Assembly: GCF_003590875.1 (NCBI RefSeq) | Contig: NZ_QYUN01000002.1 | Location: 1,612,001-1,676,000 of the forward strand | Direction: 5' to 3' | DNA from: Noviherbaspirillum cavernae | Lineage (GTDB): Bacteria; Pseudomonadota; Gammaproteobacteria; Burkholderiales; Burkholderiaceae_D | Length of the DNA stretch: 64,000 nucleotides | In this document: positions 48,439 through 57,513 of the stretch, in pieces | How positions within the stretch are numbered: position 1 is the first letter of the stretch | Layout: each line of letters starts with the position of its first letter | The notes under the pieces: model-generated | What the model was told of the DNA's origin: nothing | The model's input: only the letters and a program-made list of their open reading frames with translations | The model's database searches: none | Position numbers and translations under genes: made by a program

Positions 48439-49212
48439 ATGCCACGCAAGCGATACGAAGAAGAACCCGACAACCACGACCGCTGGATGGTGTCGTACGC
48501 CGATTTCATCACGCTGCTGTTCGCATTCTTCGTGGTGATGTACGCGATCTCCTCGGTCAATGACGGCAAGTACCGCGTACTGTCCAGTTCGCTGATCAGC
48601 GCATTCAGCAACGGCACAAAACCGCTCATCATCAACGACGACAATCGTCCGCAGCCCCCGGTGCAGATCGCACCGCCGTCGCAGAAGCGCCAGGGCGAGG
48701 CATTGCGGCGCGAGCGCGAGCACATGACCCGCATCGCGCGCGACATCCTGACCGTCCTTGCGCCGCTGATCGATCAGGGCAAGGTGCGGGTGACGCAGAC
48801 CGACCGCGGCGTCAAGGTGGAAATCAATGCCAGTGTGCTGTTTGCGCCTGGCGATGCGCGACTCGCCGTCGAGAGCAGCGAGGCGCTGAAGGCGGTCGCG
48901 GCAGTGCTGAAAGACGACGTGCGCGCCATTCAGGTGGAAGGTCACACCGACAGCGTACCGATCAGAAATGCGCTGTTTGCCTCCAACTGGGAGCTGTCGG
49001 CGGTGCGCGCAAGCAGCGTGGTCAGGCTCTTCATCGACAATGGCGTTGCCGAAAGCCGCTTGACGGCGGTAGGCCGCGGATCGACGCAAGCCGTTGGCGA
49101 TAACGACACTGCCGACGGCAGACAGCGCAACCGGCGTGTTGCAGTCATCATCATGTCCTCCTTGCCCGAGACGGTAACGGACGTGCAGGTGGAGGCGGGG
49201 CCGGTCAAATAG
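48439..49212 (+). CDS. motD: Flagellar stator protein MotD (MotB paralogue)
   Basis: MotD is the MotB-type anchor of the second stator. The proton-binding Asp is D22 in WMVSYADFITLLFAFFVVMY. A linker follows, then an OmpA-like peptidoglycan-binding domain with VEGHTDSVPIRN, NWELSAVRASSVVRLF and GRGSTQAV. Length is 257 aa. The ATG at 48439 is chosen over an in-frame start inside motC. It ends the flhB-to-motD plus-strand cluster and faces flgN. Confidence 0.93.
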   Translation: MPRKRYEEEPDNHDRWMVSYADFITLLFAFFVVMYAISSVNDGKYRVLSSSLISAFSNGTKPLIINDDNRPQPPVQIAPPSQKRQGEALRREREHMTRIARDILTVLAPLIDQGKVRVTQTDRGVKVEINASVLFAPGDARLAVESSEALKAVAAVLKDDVRAIQVEGHTDSVPIRNALFASNWELSAVRASSVVRLFIDNGVAESRLTAVGRGSTQAVGDNDTADGRQRNRRVAVIIMSSLPETVTDVQVEAGPVK

Positions 49213-49265
49213 GGCTCAGGGGTCTGCAAGCAAAGCGTGCGGAATACGCCTCATGCCGATACGCG

Positions 49266-49296
49266 CCGGGATGACGATGATTTCAGTCATCGCCGG
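49266..49296. terminator. Hairpin between convergent motD and flgN
   Basis: CCGGGATGAC, 10-nt loop, GTCATCGCCGG pairs with a single bulge. It lies in the 150-base convergent spacer. There is no T-run, so factor-independent termination is uncertain. Confidence 0.35.
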
Positions 49297-49365
49297 TGCC
49301 TTGCTTGAATGATGGATATCGCTGCCGGAAACCGGCGAGGGGAAAAGCGTCTCAGGCGCGGCGTG

Positions 49366-49842
49366 TCAGCCAGCCGCCAGCCGGCGTCCGCCGAGCTTCG
49401 TGGTTGATTGGCCGTCCGGGCCGTAGAAGTTGCCGCCTTGCGCGGCGGCGTGCAGCACGTTCAATGCATTCTGGTTGCGTGCCATGTGCTGGTTGATCAG
49501 CATGCCATTGACGCGATTGAGTTCCTTGGCCGACTGCGCAAGCATCAGCAATCCGTTCCAGGTTTCGCGCACGTCGGCGGGAGCGTCCGTACCGTTCGCC
49601 CAGGCATGCATGCCTGGTTCGGTCGCCTCGACGCCTGCTTCGGCCAGCGCACGATGGCGCTGCGATGACAGTGCCGACATGCGCGCCGCGATTCCCGCCT
49701 TCTCCTCGGTCAGCCTGGCGAGTCCGTCCACGTCGGCGGCAATCAGGAAAGCCTGTTCCTGCCGGAGCAGGTCCAGCAGGCTTTGCGCCGCCTTGTATTC
49801 TTCGGCGAGGCTTTCTCCCAGTCCGATTCCGAGGGATTGCAT
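49366..49842 (-). CDS. flgN: Flagellar export chaperone FlgN
   Basis: FlgN is the cytoplasmic chaperone for the hook-filament junction proteins FlgK and FlgL. The 158-aa protein is helical, with the conserved start LAEEYKAAQSLLDLLRQEQAFL and the later ELNRVNGMLINQHMARNQNALNVL, which is the FlgK/L-binding region in the family. It lies 8 bases after flgM on the minus strand. FlgK and FlgL are encoded on the plus strand 9-12 kb away. Confidence 0.92.
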   Translation of the reverse strand: MQSLGIGLGESLAEEYKAAQSLLDLLRQEQAFLIAADVDGLARLTEEKAGIAARMSALSSQRHRALAEAGVEATEPGMHAWANGTDAPADVRETWNGLLMLAQSAKELNRVNGMLINQHMARNQNALNVLHAAAQGGNFYGPDGQSTTKLGGRRLAAG

Positions 49843-49850
49843 GGCGTGGT

Positions 49851-50150
49851 TTAACCTTTGCGGGTGGAAATCAGGTCTTTGACCGTGTCGATCAGGCCGT
49901 CGGCGATGCGCTGTGCATCGACCTGGAAAGTGCCGTTGGCGATCGCGGCCTTGATCTCGTTGACCTTGTCCGTATTGAACACGCCCTTGTCGCCGGATTG
50001 ACCGGCCAGCGCGCGCGCCTGTGTGGACAGCGTGACGTTGTCGGAAGGGGTCTTTTCGACGCCCGCCTTGTCGACTGCCTTGCCGGAGCGGTTTTGCGGC
50101 GCGCCGATGCCTAGATCTGCGCTTTTCTTGATTGAGTCATTGATTTTCAC
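49851..50150 (-). CDS. flgM: Anti-sigma-28 factor FlgM
   Basis: FlgM binds FliA and holds late genes off until it is exported through the finished hook. The 99-aa protein starts MKINDSIKKS, has a Ser/Thr/Asp-rich disordered middle, and carries the FliA-binding helices near the end (DKVNEIKAAIANGTFQVDAQRIADGLI). It has a near-consensus sigma-28 promoter just upstream, so FliA can raise its own inhibitor. flgN follows closely; flgA lies upstream, about 120 bases away. Confidence 0.95.
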   Translation of the reverse strand: MKINDSIKKSADLGIGAPQNRSGKAVDKAGVEKTPSDNVTLSTQARALAGQSGDKGVFNTDKVNEIKAAIANGTFQVDAQRIADGLIDTVKDLISTRKG

Positions 50151-50197
50151 GACTTCGTCCTTGTCTCGTTTGGGGCCTATCGCCGCCGTCAGATTGA

Positions 50198-50224
50198 ATA
50201 TCGGCGATATTAGCGCAAACTTTA
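50198..50224 (-). promoter_or_regulatory. Sigma-28 promoter of flgM
   Basis: On the minus strand, TAAAGTTT (50217-50224), exactly 11 bases, GCCGATAT (50198-50205). This matches the FliA consensus at 15 of 16 positions and lies about 50 bases before the flgM ATG. Confidence 0.9.
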
Positions 50225-50267
50225 ATGCCTTATCAGCATCAATTTTAACTTCTGGTTAAATTGATAA

Positions 50268-50972
50268 CTAATAGCTGATTTCCACTACCCCGCCCATCCG
50301 TGCGACACCGCTGACCATCTGGCCGTTGGCGGCGCGCGCCTGCGTAACCTGGCCGTCGTTGGCGTTGTTCAGCGCCCGGCCTTCGGTGGATACCTGGAAG
50401 CCGGGACCCGAGGATACCAGTCGCACCACCTGGCCCTGTTGTATTGCCTGCTGGTTGCGCAAGGCATCCTGGCGCAGCGGCGTGCCAGCCGGCAGCGACA
50501 TCGACAGGGTGCGGCCCACGGCCTGGGATGGATCGGTGATGATCCCGGCGGGGAGGGCGGTGAGGTCGCCTTTTACCTGGACGAGATCGTTCTGGCTGAT
50601 GCTCTGCCCCTGCGCAAGCGGTGCGGCTGTTGACACATAAGTGCCTTGTACGCGGACCGTGGCGGAGACGTAGATGGTCCAGGCCGATGGCGCGGTGCAG
50701 CGCACGCCGACCGTGGTTTTGCCCCAGACGCGGCCCGCGGGCGGCAGGAAGGCTTCCGGCGTGGCGCATGCTGGCAGGTTCAGGCGAGGGTCGATCGCGC
50801 CGACCGCGATGCTGACCTTGCCCGGCAGTCCTGCCGACTGGGTTTGCAGGAACTGTTCGACCGCTTGCCGCAATGCGGCCTGGGACTGGCGCTGACTTTG
50901 CTCTTGCGCGAGCGCGCCATGCGCGAACGACAGCGCAAACAGGGCAGCAAGTGCTTTGGCGAAGAGAGTCAT
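50268..50972 (-). CDS. flgA: Flagellar P-ring assembly chaperone FlgA
   Basis: FlgA is the periplasmic chaperone for assembly of the FlgI P-ring. A signal peptide is clear (ALAALFALSFAHGALAQ, cleavage near residue 23). The SAF-like C-terminal domain includes GQSISQNDLVQVKGDLTALP and AVGRTLSMSLPAGTPLRQDAL. Length is 234 aa. It is divergent from flgB and upstream of flgM on the minus strand, the standard flgA-flgM-flgN group. Confidence 0.94.
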   Translation of the reverse strand: MTLFAKALAALFALSFAHGALAQEQSQRQSQAALRQAVEQFLQTQSAGLPGKVSIAVGAIDPRLNLPACATPEAFLPPAGRVWGKTTVGVRCTAPSAWTIYVSATVRVQGTYVSTAAPLAQGQSISQNDLVQVKGDLTALPAGIITDPSQAVGRTLSMSLPAGTPLRQDALRNQQAIQQGQVVRLVSSGPGFQVSTEGRALNNANDGQVTQARAANGQMVSGVARMGGVVEISY

Positions 50973-51176
50973 CGTGGGGAAGGGGATCGAATTCAGCGCT
51001 CATGTTACTGCTCGCGCGAGGCTGCAAAGGGTGGAATAGGGTGGCTTTTTGCAGTCTTATCGCCTGATTGTGTTGCTCGGGTGCTCCGTATGATCGACGC
51101 TATGTAAAAGTCCGTCATGAGGATGAATCCGTCCCGACCGGACGACTTGCACGGCCGATAGACCCTGGGAGGTGCG

Positions 51177-51593
51177 ATGATCGGAAAACTTGACGAAGCC
51201 TTTCGCTTCCATGAAACGGCGCTGAGTTTGCGGGCGCAGCGCCAGCAATTGCTGGCATCGAACATAGCGAATGCGGACACGCCGCATTACAAGGCGCGGG
51301 ACGTGGATTTCGGCAAGGCGCTGCAAAACGCGATGTCCGGTTCAAGCGCCAACCCGGCACCGGTGGCGGTTGTCAAGACAGCGGCAAGCCATCTGTCGCC
51401 GCAAGGCGCGCCCACGATCGGCGGGCTCGAACCGCAATACCGCTCGACCATCCAGGGCAGCGTTGACGGCAATACCGTTGACATGGACATGGAGCGCAAT
51501 CAGTTCACCGACAATGCGCTGCGCTACGAGGCGGGGATCACGCTGATGTCGGGCGAGATCAAGAAAATGCTGACAGCCATACAGGGACAATAA
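51177..51593 (+). CDS. flgB: Flagellar proximal rod protein FlgB
   Basis: FlgB forms the proximal part of the flagellar rod, in the periplasm. The 138-aa protein has the shared rod/hook N-terminal motif [33 protein letters not shown] lies 6 bases before the ATG. It opens the rod/hook/ring operon flgBCDEFGHIJ, divergent from flgA, and stops 2 bases before flgC. No sigma-28-type promoter is seen in front of it, consistent with a class II, FlhDC-dependent promoter. Confidence 0.95.
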   Translation: MIGKLDEAFRFHETALSLRAQRQQLLASNIANADTPHYKARDVDFGKALQNAMSGSSANPAPVAVVKTAASHLSPQGAPTIGGLEPQYRSTIQGSVDGNTVDMDMERNQFTDNALRYEAGITLMSGEIKKMLTAIQGQ

Positions 51594-51595
51594 TC

Positions 51596-52000
51596 ATGTC
51601 GCTATTCAACATCTTCAACGTCGCCGGTTCGGCCATGAGCGCGCAGGGACAGCGACTCAACGTAGTGTCCAGCAATATCGCCAACGCCGACAGTACGACC
51701 AGCGCCGACGGCAAGACCTACCGCGCCAAGCAGGTGGTGTTTTCCGTCGTGCCGATGGCCAATCCTGCGGCTTCCGGCGTCAAGGTGCAGCAAGTCGTCG
51801 AGGATCAGTCGCCGCTGAAAATGGTGCACGATCCGAAGCATCCGCAAGCCGATGAAAATGGCTATGTCGCGATGCCTAATGTCAACGTGGTGGAGGAAAT
51901 GGTCAACATGATCTCCGCGTCGCGTTCCTATCAGACCAACGTCGAGACGATGAACGCGGCCAAGACGATGCTGCTGAAAACCTTGACTCTCGGCCAGTAA
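51596..52000 (+). CDS. flgC: Flagellar proximal rod protein FlgC
   Basis: FlgC is another proximal rod subunit. The 134-aa protein has an N-terminal [23 protein letters not shown] motif and the C-terminal [28 protein letters not shown], both characteristic. It lies between flgB and flgD with a 2-base gap upstream. Confidence 0.96.
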   Translation: MSLFNIFNVAGSAMSAQGQRLNVVSSNIANADSTTSADGKTYRAKQVVFSVVPMANPAASGVKVQQVVEDQSPLKMVHDPKHPQADENGYVAMPNVNVVEEMVNMISASRSYQTNVETMNAAKTMLLKTLTLGQ

Positions 52001-52014
52001 GAAAGGACCAATTC

Positions 52015-52686
52015 ATGGCGACCACTATCGACAACGGCGTGTCTCAAAGCCTGCTCGATTCGATGAATCCGAACAAGGCCACCTCCAAGACGACGGCGGA
52101 GGAGGCGCAGGACCGCTTCATGACGCTGCTGATCACGCAGATGAAGAACCAGGACCCGCTGAACCCGCTCGACAATGCGCAGGTCACCAGCCAGCTCGCG
52201 CAGCTGTCGACCGTGACCGGCATCGACAAGCTCAATACGACACTGGAAACCCTGAAGGGAAGTTACCAGGCCAGCCAGACCTTGCAGGCCGCCAGCATGA
52301 TCGGACACGGTGTGTTGACGCCGGGTTCCGGAACCGATCTGGCCGAGGGCATGGCGCTGATGGGGGTGGAGTTGACCCAGCCGGTCGACAAGCTGGTCGT
52401 GACCATTCTGGACTCCAACGGCAAGGAAGTGCGCACGCTCGACATGGGCTCGCAGGATCCTGGCACGGTGGCCGTGCCGTGGGATGGCAAGACCAATGAC
52501 GGCGCTGATGCGGAAGCCGGCCACTATACGTTCAAGATTACCGCCACGCTTGGCAGCGAAACAATGCCGGCGACCGCGCTGCAGTTTGGCATGGTTACCA
52601 GCGTCTCGACCAACGCGCAGGGCGTCAAGCTCAATGTGCCCGGTCAGGGCGAAGTCGACTTCGCCGATGTCCGGCAAATTCTTTGA
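52015..52686 (+). CDS. flgD: Flagellar hook cap protein FlgD
   Basis: FlgD is the scaffold that caps the growing hook and is discarded later. The conserved N-terminal segment is QDRFMTLLITQMKNQDPLNPLDNAQVTSQLAQ. The rest is the FlgD Ig/Tudor-like region with VTILDSNGKEVRTLDMG and GHYTFKITA. Length is 223 aa. It lies 14 bases after flgC. Confidence 0.96.
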   Translation: MATTIDNGVSQSLLDSMNPNKATSKTTAEEAQDRFMTLLITQMKNQDPLNPLDNAQVTSQLAQLSTVTGIDKLNTTLETLKGSYQASQTLQAASMIGHGVLTPGSGTDLAEGMALMGVELTQPVDKLVVTILDSNGKEVRTLDMGSQDPGTVAVPWDGKTNDGADAEAGHYTFKITATLGSETMPATALQFGMVTSVSTNAQGVKLNVPGQGEVDFADVRQIL

Positions 52687-52715
52687 TCCGATAGCACACA
52701 TCCAGGGAGATAGAT

Positions 52716-53975
52716 ATGGCTTTTCAACAAGGTCTTAGCGGCTTGAACGCAGCGAGCAAGAGTCTGGAAGTAATCGGCAACAACGTTTCCAATGCCGGTA
52801 CCGTCGGCTTCAAGCAGGCACAGGCGCAGTTCGCCGACGTGTATGCGAATTCGCTGGCTGGCGGCGGCGGATCCCAGGTCGGTATCGGTACCAAGCTGGT
52901 TCGCGTCGCACAGCAATTCACCCAGGGCAATATCAGCGGCACCAACAATCCGCTGGATATCGCGATCAACGGCAAGGGTTTCTTCCGCATGAATAATGCC
53001 GGGGACATTACCTACAGCCGCAACGGTCAATTCATCCTCAACAAGGACGGCTTCATCGAAAATGCCAGCGGCGCGCTGCTGACCGGCTATCCGGTCGGGC
53101 CAAACGGCGTGGTTTCGGCCGGTGCGCCGATTCCGCTGGAGATCAATGCCGCCGACCTGTCTCCGACGCCGACCGGCACATACGATCTGGTGCTCAATCT
53201 GGACTCGCGCGTGACGGCAATTCCCGTCGCCACCGCCTTTGATCCGAACAATCCTGGCACCTACCATAAATCGGTCCCGGTGCCGGTCTATGACAGTCTG
53301 GGCAATTCGCATCTTCTGCAAACCTATTACGTGAATCGGGGCCCGGTACCGGGACCGGGCAATTCGTGGGATGTCTACGGACAAGTCACGCTGTCGGACG
53401 GAACAACGCAGATGCTCGGCGGTGCGGCCGTCCCCCCGTATGCCACGATCGGCACGCTCGCCTTCAGCAACGCCGGCGTGATGACCCCGGCGGCACCGCT
53501 GGTGGTGAACTTCACACCGCCTGGCGCAGCGGCGATGGCGATCAATGTCAGCCATGCCAGCACGACGCAGTTCGGCTCGGCGATGAGCGTCAACAGCCAG
53601 GCGCAGAACGGCTACACCTCGGGCAGCCTGACCGGCTTCAGCGTCGCCGCCGACGGCAAGTTCATCGGCCGCTACAGCAACGGCAAGGCCAACGTGCTGG
53701 GCCAACTGGCGTTGGTGAACTTCGCCAACCCGAACGGATTGCAGGCCATGGGCGACAACGCCTTTACCGAGACTTCGCTGTCCGGCGTGCCGCTGATCGG
53801 CACCCCCGGCAGCAGCGGCATGGGTGCGGTGCAGTCGTCCGCAGTCGAGGAGTCGAACGTCGATCTGACCGAAGAGTTGGTCAACATGATCACGGCCCAA
53901 CGTATCTATCAGGCCAATGCGCAGACCATCAAGACCGAAGACCAGATCATGCAGACGCTGGTCAACCTGAGGTGA
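52716..53975 (+). CDS. flgE: Flagellar hook protein FlgE
   Basis: FlgE polymerises into the flexible hook outside the cell. The N-terminus FQQGLSGLNAASKSLEVI plus GNNVSNAGTVGFK and the C-terminus EELVNMITAQRIYQANAQT are the coiled-coil ends of the family. The middle domains are Gly/Pro/Thr-rich. Length is 419 aa. A strong 10-bp hairpin lies just after it, before flgF, possibly to set its higher expression. Confidence 0.96.
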   Translation: MAFQQGLSGLNAASKSLEVIGNNVSNAGTVGFKQAQAQFADVYANSLAGGGGSQVGIGTKLVRVAQQFTQGNISGTNNPLDIAINGKGFFRMNNAGDITYSRNGQFILNKDGFIENASGALLTGYPVGPNGVVSAGAPIPLEINAADLSPTPTGTYDLVLNLDSRVTAIPVATAFDPNNPGTYHKSVPVPVYDSLGNSHLLQTYYVNRGPVPGPGNSWDVYGQVTLSDGTTQMLGGAAVPPYATIGTLAFSNAGVMTPAAPLVVNFTPPGAAAMAINVSHASTTQFGSAMSVNSQAQNGYTSGSLTGFSVAADGKFIGRYSNGKANVLGQLALVNFANPNGLQAMGDNAFTETSLSGVPLIGTPGSSGMGAVQSSAVEESNVDLTEELVNMITAQRIYQANAQTIKTEDQIMQTLVNLR

Positions 53976-54003
53976 TCGACTCATTGAAGCATTGATGCCG
54001 GAA

Positions 54004-54028
54004 GCGATGCCGGCCTGACCGGCATCGC
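54004..54028 (+). promoter_or_regulatory. Strong hairpin between flgE and flgF
   Basis: GCGATGCCGG, 5-nt loop, CCGGCATCGC: a perfect 10-bp GC-rich stem, 29 bases after the flgE stop and 20 bases before the flgF ATG. Without a T-run it is more likely an mRNA-stability or processing element than a terminator. Confidence 0.5.
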
Positions 54029-54048
54029 CTGAACACGGGAGCAGCAAG

Positions 54049-54789
54049 ATGGACCGTCTGATTTACACCGCCATGACTGGCGCCAAGCACATCGTGGAGC
54101 AGCAGGCCACGGTGTCGAACAATCTGGCCAACGCGACGACCACCGGTTTTCGCGCCCAGCTCGATACCTTCCGCGCAGTGCCTGTGCTCGGCCAAGGCTT
54201 GCCGACGCGTACCTTCGTGGTCGATTCCACGGTCGGTACCGACTTCCGAGCGGGAGCGATCCAGCAGACCGGACGCGATCTCGACGTCGCGATCCAGGGG
54301 GAAGGCTGGCTTGCGGTGGAACGAGCTGACGGCACCGAGGGCTACACCCGCCACGGCAGCCTGAAGCTGAACGAAAATGGCGTGCTGCAAACCCACAGCG
54401 GCTTGAACGTGATGGGCGACGGCGGTCCGATCAGCATTCCGCCGGATGTCGTCGTCACGATCGCCAAGGATGGCACGATTTCCACGGTGTCCACCGGCAC
54501 GGTGCCGGGGGCGACCACGGTTCTTGGCCGCATCAAGCTGGTCAATCCGCCGCAGGACACACTGGTGCGCGGCGACGACGGACTGTTCAACGTGAAGAAT
54601 GGCGACGTGGCCGAAGCGGATGCCGGTGTCTCGCTGCTCGGCGGCGCGCTGGAGGGCAGCAACGTCAATGTCGTCGATTCGATGGTCAACATGATCAACC
54701 TCGCGCGGCAATTCGAGATGCACATGAATTTGTTGAAGAACGCCGAGAACAATGCCGCCAAGGCGGACCAGTTCCTCGCTTTGAGCTGA
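54049..54789 (+). CDS. flgF: Flagellar rod protein FlgF
   Basis: FlgF joins the proximal and distal rod. The 246-aa protein begins MDRLIYTAMTGAKHIVEQQA, followed by the VSNNLANATTTGFRAQ motif, and ends with GSNVNVVDSMVNMINLARQFEMHMNLLKNAE. It lies 73 bases after flgE across a hairpin and 92 bases before flgG. Confidence 0.95.
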   Translation: MDRLIYTAMTGAKHIVEQQATVSNNLANATTTGFRAQLDTFRAVPVLGQGLPTRTFVVDSTVGTDFRAGAIQQTGRDLDVAIQGEGWLAVERADGTEGYTRHGSLKLNENGVLQTHSGLNVMGDGGPISIPPDVVVTIAKDGTISTVSTGTVPGATTVLGRIKLVNPPQDTLVRGDDGLFNVKNGDVAEADAGVSLLGGALEGSNVNVVDSMVNMINLARQFEMHMNLLKNAENNAAKADQFLALS

Positions 54790-54881
54790 CGGCGGGCGCG
54801 GCACAATTTGCACTGACTCATTGCCGATGCGTGTGATGCACATGCAGCGGCGTTGGCCAAACAAGGCTTCTGGAGGAAAAA

Positions 54882-55664
54882 ATGATTCGTTCCCTGTGGA
54901 TTTCCAAAACCGGTCTGGATGCGCAACAAACGCAGATGGACGTCATTTCCAACAACCTGGCCAACGTCAGCACCACCGGATTCAAGCGTTCCCGTGCGGT
55001 GTTCGAGGACCTGCTGTACCAGACGCTGCGTCAGCCGGGGGCGCAATCTTCCCAGCAAACCCAGCTGCCTTCCGGCCTGCAGGTCGGCACCGGCGTGCGT
55101 CCGGTTGCGACCGAACGGATTTTCACGCAGGGCAACCTGCAGCAGACCGGCAACGCCAAGGATGTCGCCATCAACGGGCAGGGCTTCTTCCAGGTGCTTC
55201 TGCCGGATGGCAATACCGCCTACACCCGCGATGGTTCCTTCCAGGTCGATAGCCAGGGACAGCTGGTCACATCGAGTGGATTCGTGGTGCAGCCCGCCAT
55301 CACCATTCCGGCCAATGCGCAGAGCCTCACGGTCGCGCGCGATGGTGTGGTATCGATCACGCAGGCAGGCGTGGCTGCGCCGGTCCAGATTGGTTCGCTT
55401 CAGCTCGTGACCTTCATCAATCCGGCCGGACTGGAAAGCAAGGGCGAAAACCTGTATGTGGAAACCGGCGCATCCGGTACGCCCAACGTCAACACGCCGG
55501 GCACCAATGGGGCCGGCCTGCTGATGCAGAACTACGTGGAAACCTCCAACGTCAACGTGGTCGAGGAAATGGTCAACATGATCCAGACCCAGCGCGCCTA
55601 CGAAATCAACAGCAAGGCGATCACGACTTCGGACCAGATGCTGCAGAAGCTGTCGCAGTTGTAA
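54882..55664 (+). CDS. flgG: Flagellar distal rod protein FlgG
   Basis: FlgG makes the distal rod that passes through the P and L rings. The 260-aa length equals that of E. coli FlgG. The N-terminus [20 protein letters not shown], with [19 protein letters not shown], and the C-terminus [24 protein letters not shown] are family hallmarks. GGAGG precedes the ATG. Confidence 0.97.
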   Translation: MIRSLWISKTGLDAQQTQMDVISNNLANVSTTGFKRSRAVFEDLLYQTLRQPGAQSSQQTQLPSGLQVGTGVRPVATERIFTQGNLQQTGNAKDVAINGQGFFQVLLPDGNTAYTRDGSFQVDSQGQLVTSSGFVVQPAITIPANAQSLTVARDGVVSITQAGVAAPVQIGSLQLVTFINPAGLESKGENLYVETGASGTPNVNTPGTNGAGLLMQNYVETSNVNVVEEMVNMIQTQRAYEINSKAITTSDQMLQKLSQL

Positions 55665-55679
55665 GACGTTGCCGCCGAC

Positions 55680-56351
55680 ATGAACAGATTTTCCGCGCTC
55701 ATCGTCTTCGCCGCACTGGCGGCGGGCCTTGCCGGTTGCGCGAGCGTGCCGGACACGATCATCCAGCAGCCGCTTACGGCCAGGCCACAGGCGGCTCCGG
55801 TGCCTGCGCCGGCCAACGGCACCATCTTCCAGACTTCGTCCTACCGGCCGGTGTTCGAGGATCGGCGTGCACGCCTCGTCGGCGACACGATGGTAATCAC
55901 CATCGTCGAGAGGACGAGCGCAGGCAAGTCGGCCGGAAATTCCGCCAGCAAGAGCGGTTCGGTGGATTACTCGGCAGGTGCCTTGCTTGGCCTGCCGGCC
56001 TCGACGCTGGCGAAGGTTAGGGCCCAGGCGGAAGGGGCAAACACGTTTGACGAGAAGGGCGCTTCCAGCTCCAGCAATACGTTTTCCGGCACGATCGCGG
56101 TCACCGTGGTCGACGTGCTGCCGAACGGCAATCTGCTGGTGAGCGGTGAAAAGCAAGTCGCATTCGACAAGGGCGTGGAGTTCGTTCGCTTTTCCGGCGT
56201 GGTGAATCCGGCGACGGTCGCTGCGGGTAACGTGGTGCCATCAACCCAGGTCGCCGATGCGCGGATCGAATACCGCACCAACAGCCGCCTCGACAAGACG
56301 GAAATGATGTCGCAGCTCACGCGCTTCTTCTTCAGCCTGTTGCCGATCTGA
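55680..56351 (+). CDS. flgH: Flagellar L-ring lipoprotein FlgH
   Basis: FlgH forms the L-ring in the outer membrane. It has a lipoprotein signal with lipobox LAGC, so the mature chain starts at C20. The L-ring core follows: YRPVFEDRRARLVGDTMVITIVERTSAGKSA, then FSGTIAVTVVDVLPNGNLLVSGEKQ and FVRFSGVVNPATV. Length is 223 aa. It follows flgG by 15 bases and precedes flgI. Confidence 0.96.
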   Translation: MNRFSALIVFAALAAGLAGCASVPDTIIQQPLTARPQAAPVPAPANGTIFQTSSYRPVFEDRRARLVGDTMVITIVERTSAGKSAGNSASKSGSVDYSAGALLGLPASTLAKVRAQAEGANTFDEKGASSSSNTFSGTIAVTVVDVLPNGNLLVSGEKQVAFDKGVEFVRFSGVVNPATVAAGNVVPSTQVADARIEYRTNSRLDKTEMMSQLTRFFFSLLPI

Positions 56352-56376
56352 GCGTGATGCAGCAGGGGACACGCAC

Positions 56377-57501
56377 ATGAATATCAGCATGCCATCAGTG
56401 AAAAGATTTCTTCCAATCCTGCTCGGAGCACTGTGCATTGCCGCTGCGGGCAGCAGCCACGCGGAACGGCTCAAGGATCTCGCCAGCATCCAGGGCGTGC
56501 GGCAGAATCAGTTGATGGGCTATGGCCTTGTCGTCGGTCTCGACGGCAGCGGCGACCAGACGACGCAGACACCGTTCACCGTGCAAAGCGTGGTGAGCAT
56601 GTTGCAGAACATGGGTGTCAACCTGCCGCCGGGAGCAAGCCTCCAGCTCAAGAATGTCGCGGCGGTGGTGGTGACAAGCTCGCTGCCGGCATTCGCGCAG
56701 CCGGGCCAGACACTGGACGTGACCGTTTCCTCCATGGGGAATGCCAAGAGCCTGCGCGGCGGCACGCTGGTGATGACGCCGTTGAAGGGTGCCGATGGCC
56801 AGATTTACGCCATGGCGCAGGGCAACGTGGTGGTGGGCGGCGTCGGTGCATCGTCCGCCGGCAGCCGGACCACGATCAACCACTTGAGCGTCGGCCGCAT
56901 TTCCGCAGGCGCGACGGTCGAACGCGCAGTGCCGACCGCACTCGGCCAGGACAACATGGTGCAGCTGGAGTTGAACGACAGCGACTTTTCCACTGCCAGC
57001 CGCGTGGTCGATGCCATCAACCGGCGCTTCGGACCGGACACGGCATCTGCGCAGGATGGCCGGGTGATTCGCGTGCGCACGCCGGGCAGCAGCGATGCGC
57101 GGGTGTCCTTCCTCGGCGCGCTGGAAAGCCTTCCAGTCACGCCGGCGCAGACCGCCGCCAAGGTCATTCTCAACGCACGCACCGGCTCGGTCGTGATGAA
57201 TCAGGCAGTCACGCTCGACAGCTGCGCGGTATCGCACGGCAACCTGTCGGTCATCATCAATACCGAAAACACACCCAGCCAGCCAGCCCCGTTTTCGCAA
57301 GGTCAAACGGTGGTTACGCAGAATTCGCAAATCGAGATCAAGAAGGAACCGGGACAGGTCATGCTGCTGAAAGCGGGGACGTCGCTGGCCGAGGTGGTCA
57401 AGGCGCTCAACGCCATCGGCGCGACACCGCAGGACCTGCTGGCGATCCTGCAGGCGATGAAGGCGGCCGGTTCCTTGCGGGCCGAACTGGAAGTGATCTG
57501 A
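56377..57501 (+). CDS. flgI: Flagellar P-ring protein FlgI
   Basis: FlgI forms the P-ring in the periplasm around the rod. A signal peptide (FLPILLGALCIAAAGSSHA, cleavage before ERLKD) is followed by the conserved RLKDLASIQGVRQNQLMGYGLVVGLDGSGD. The C-terminus, LAEVVKALNAIGATPQDLLAILQAMKAAGSL, matches the family end. Length is 374 aa. An ATG four codons in is an alternative start. Its chaperone FlgA is encoded divergently nearby. Confidence 0.96.
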   Translation: MNISMPSVKRFLPILLGALCIAAAGSSHAERLKDLASIQGVRQNQLMGYGLVVGLDGSGDQTTQTPFTVQSVVSMLQNMGVNLPPGASLQLKNVAAVVVTSSLPAFAQPGQTLDVTVSSMGNAKSLRGGTLVMTPLKGADGQIYAMAQGNVVVGGVGASSAGSRTTINHLSVGRISAGATVERAVPTALGQDNMVQLELNDSDFSTASRVVDAINRRFGPDTASAQDGRVIRVRTPGSSDARVSFLGALESLPVTPAQTAAKVILNARTGSVVMNQAVTLDSCAVSHGNLSVIINTENTPSQPAPFSQGQTVVTQNSQIEIKKEPGQVMLLKAGTSLAEVVKALNAIGATPQDLLAILQAMKAAGSLRAELEVI

Positions 57502-57513
57502 CCTGACAGCGCC

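Noticed and set aside
51000-51176. Sigma-54 promoter before flgB (GGTGGCTTTTTGCAG)
   Set aside because: The GG and GC elements are separated by 6 bases instead of the required 10, and the locus is headed by flhDC, which works with sigma-70.
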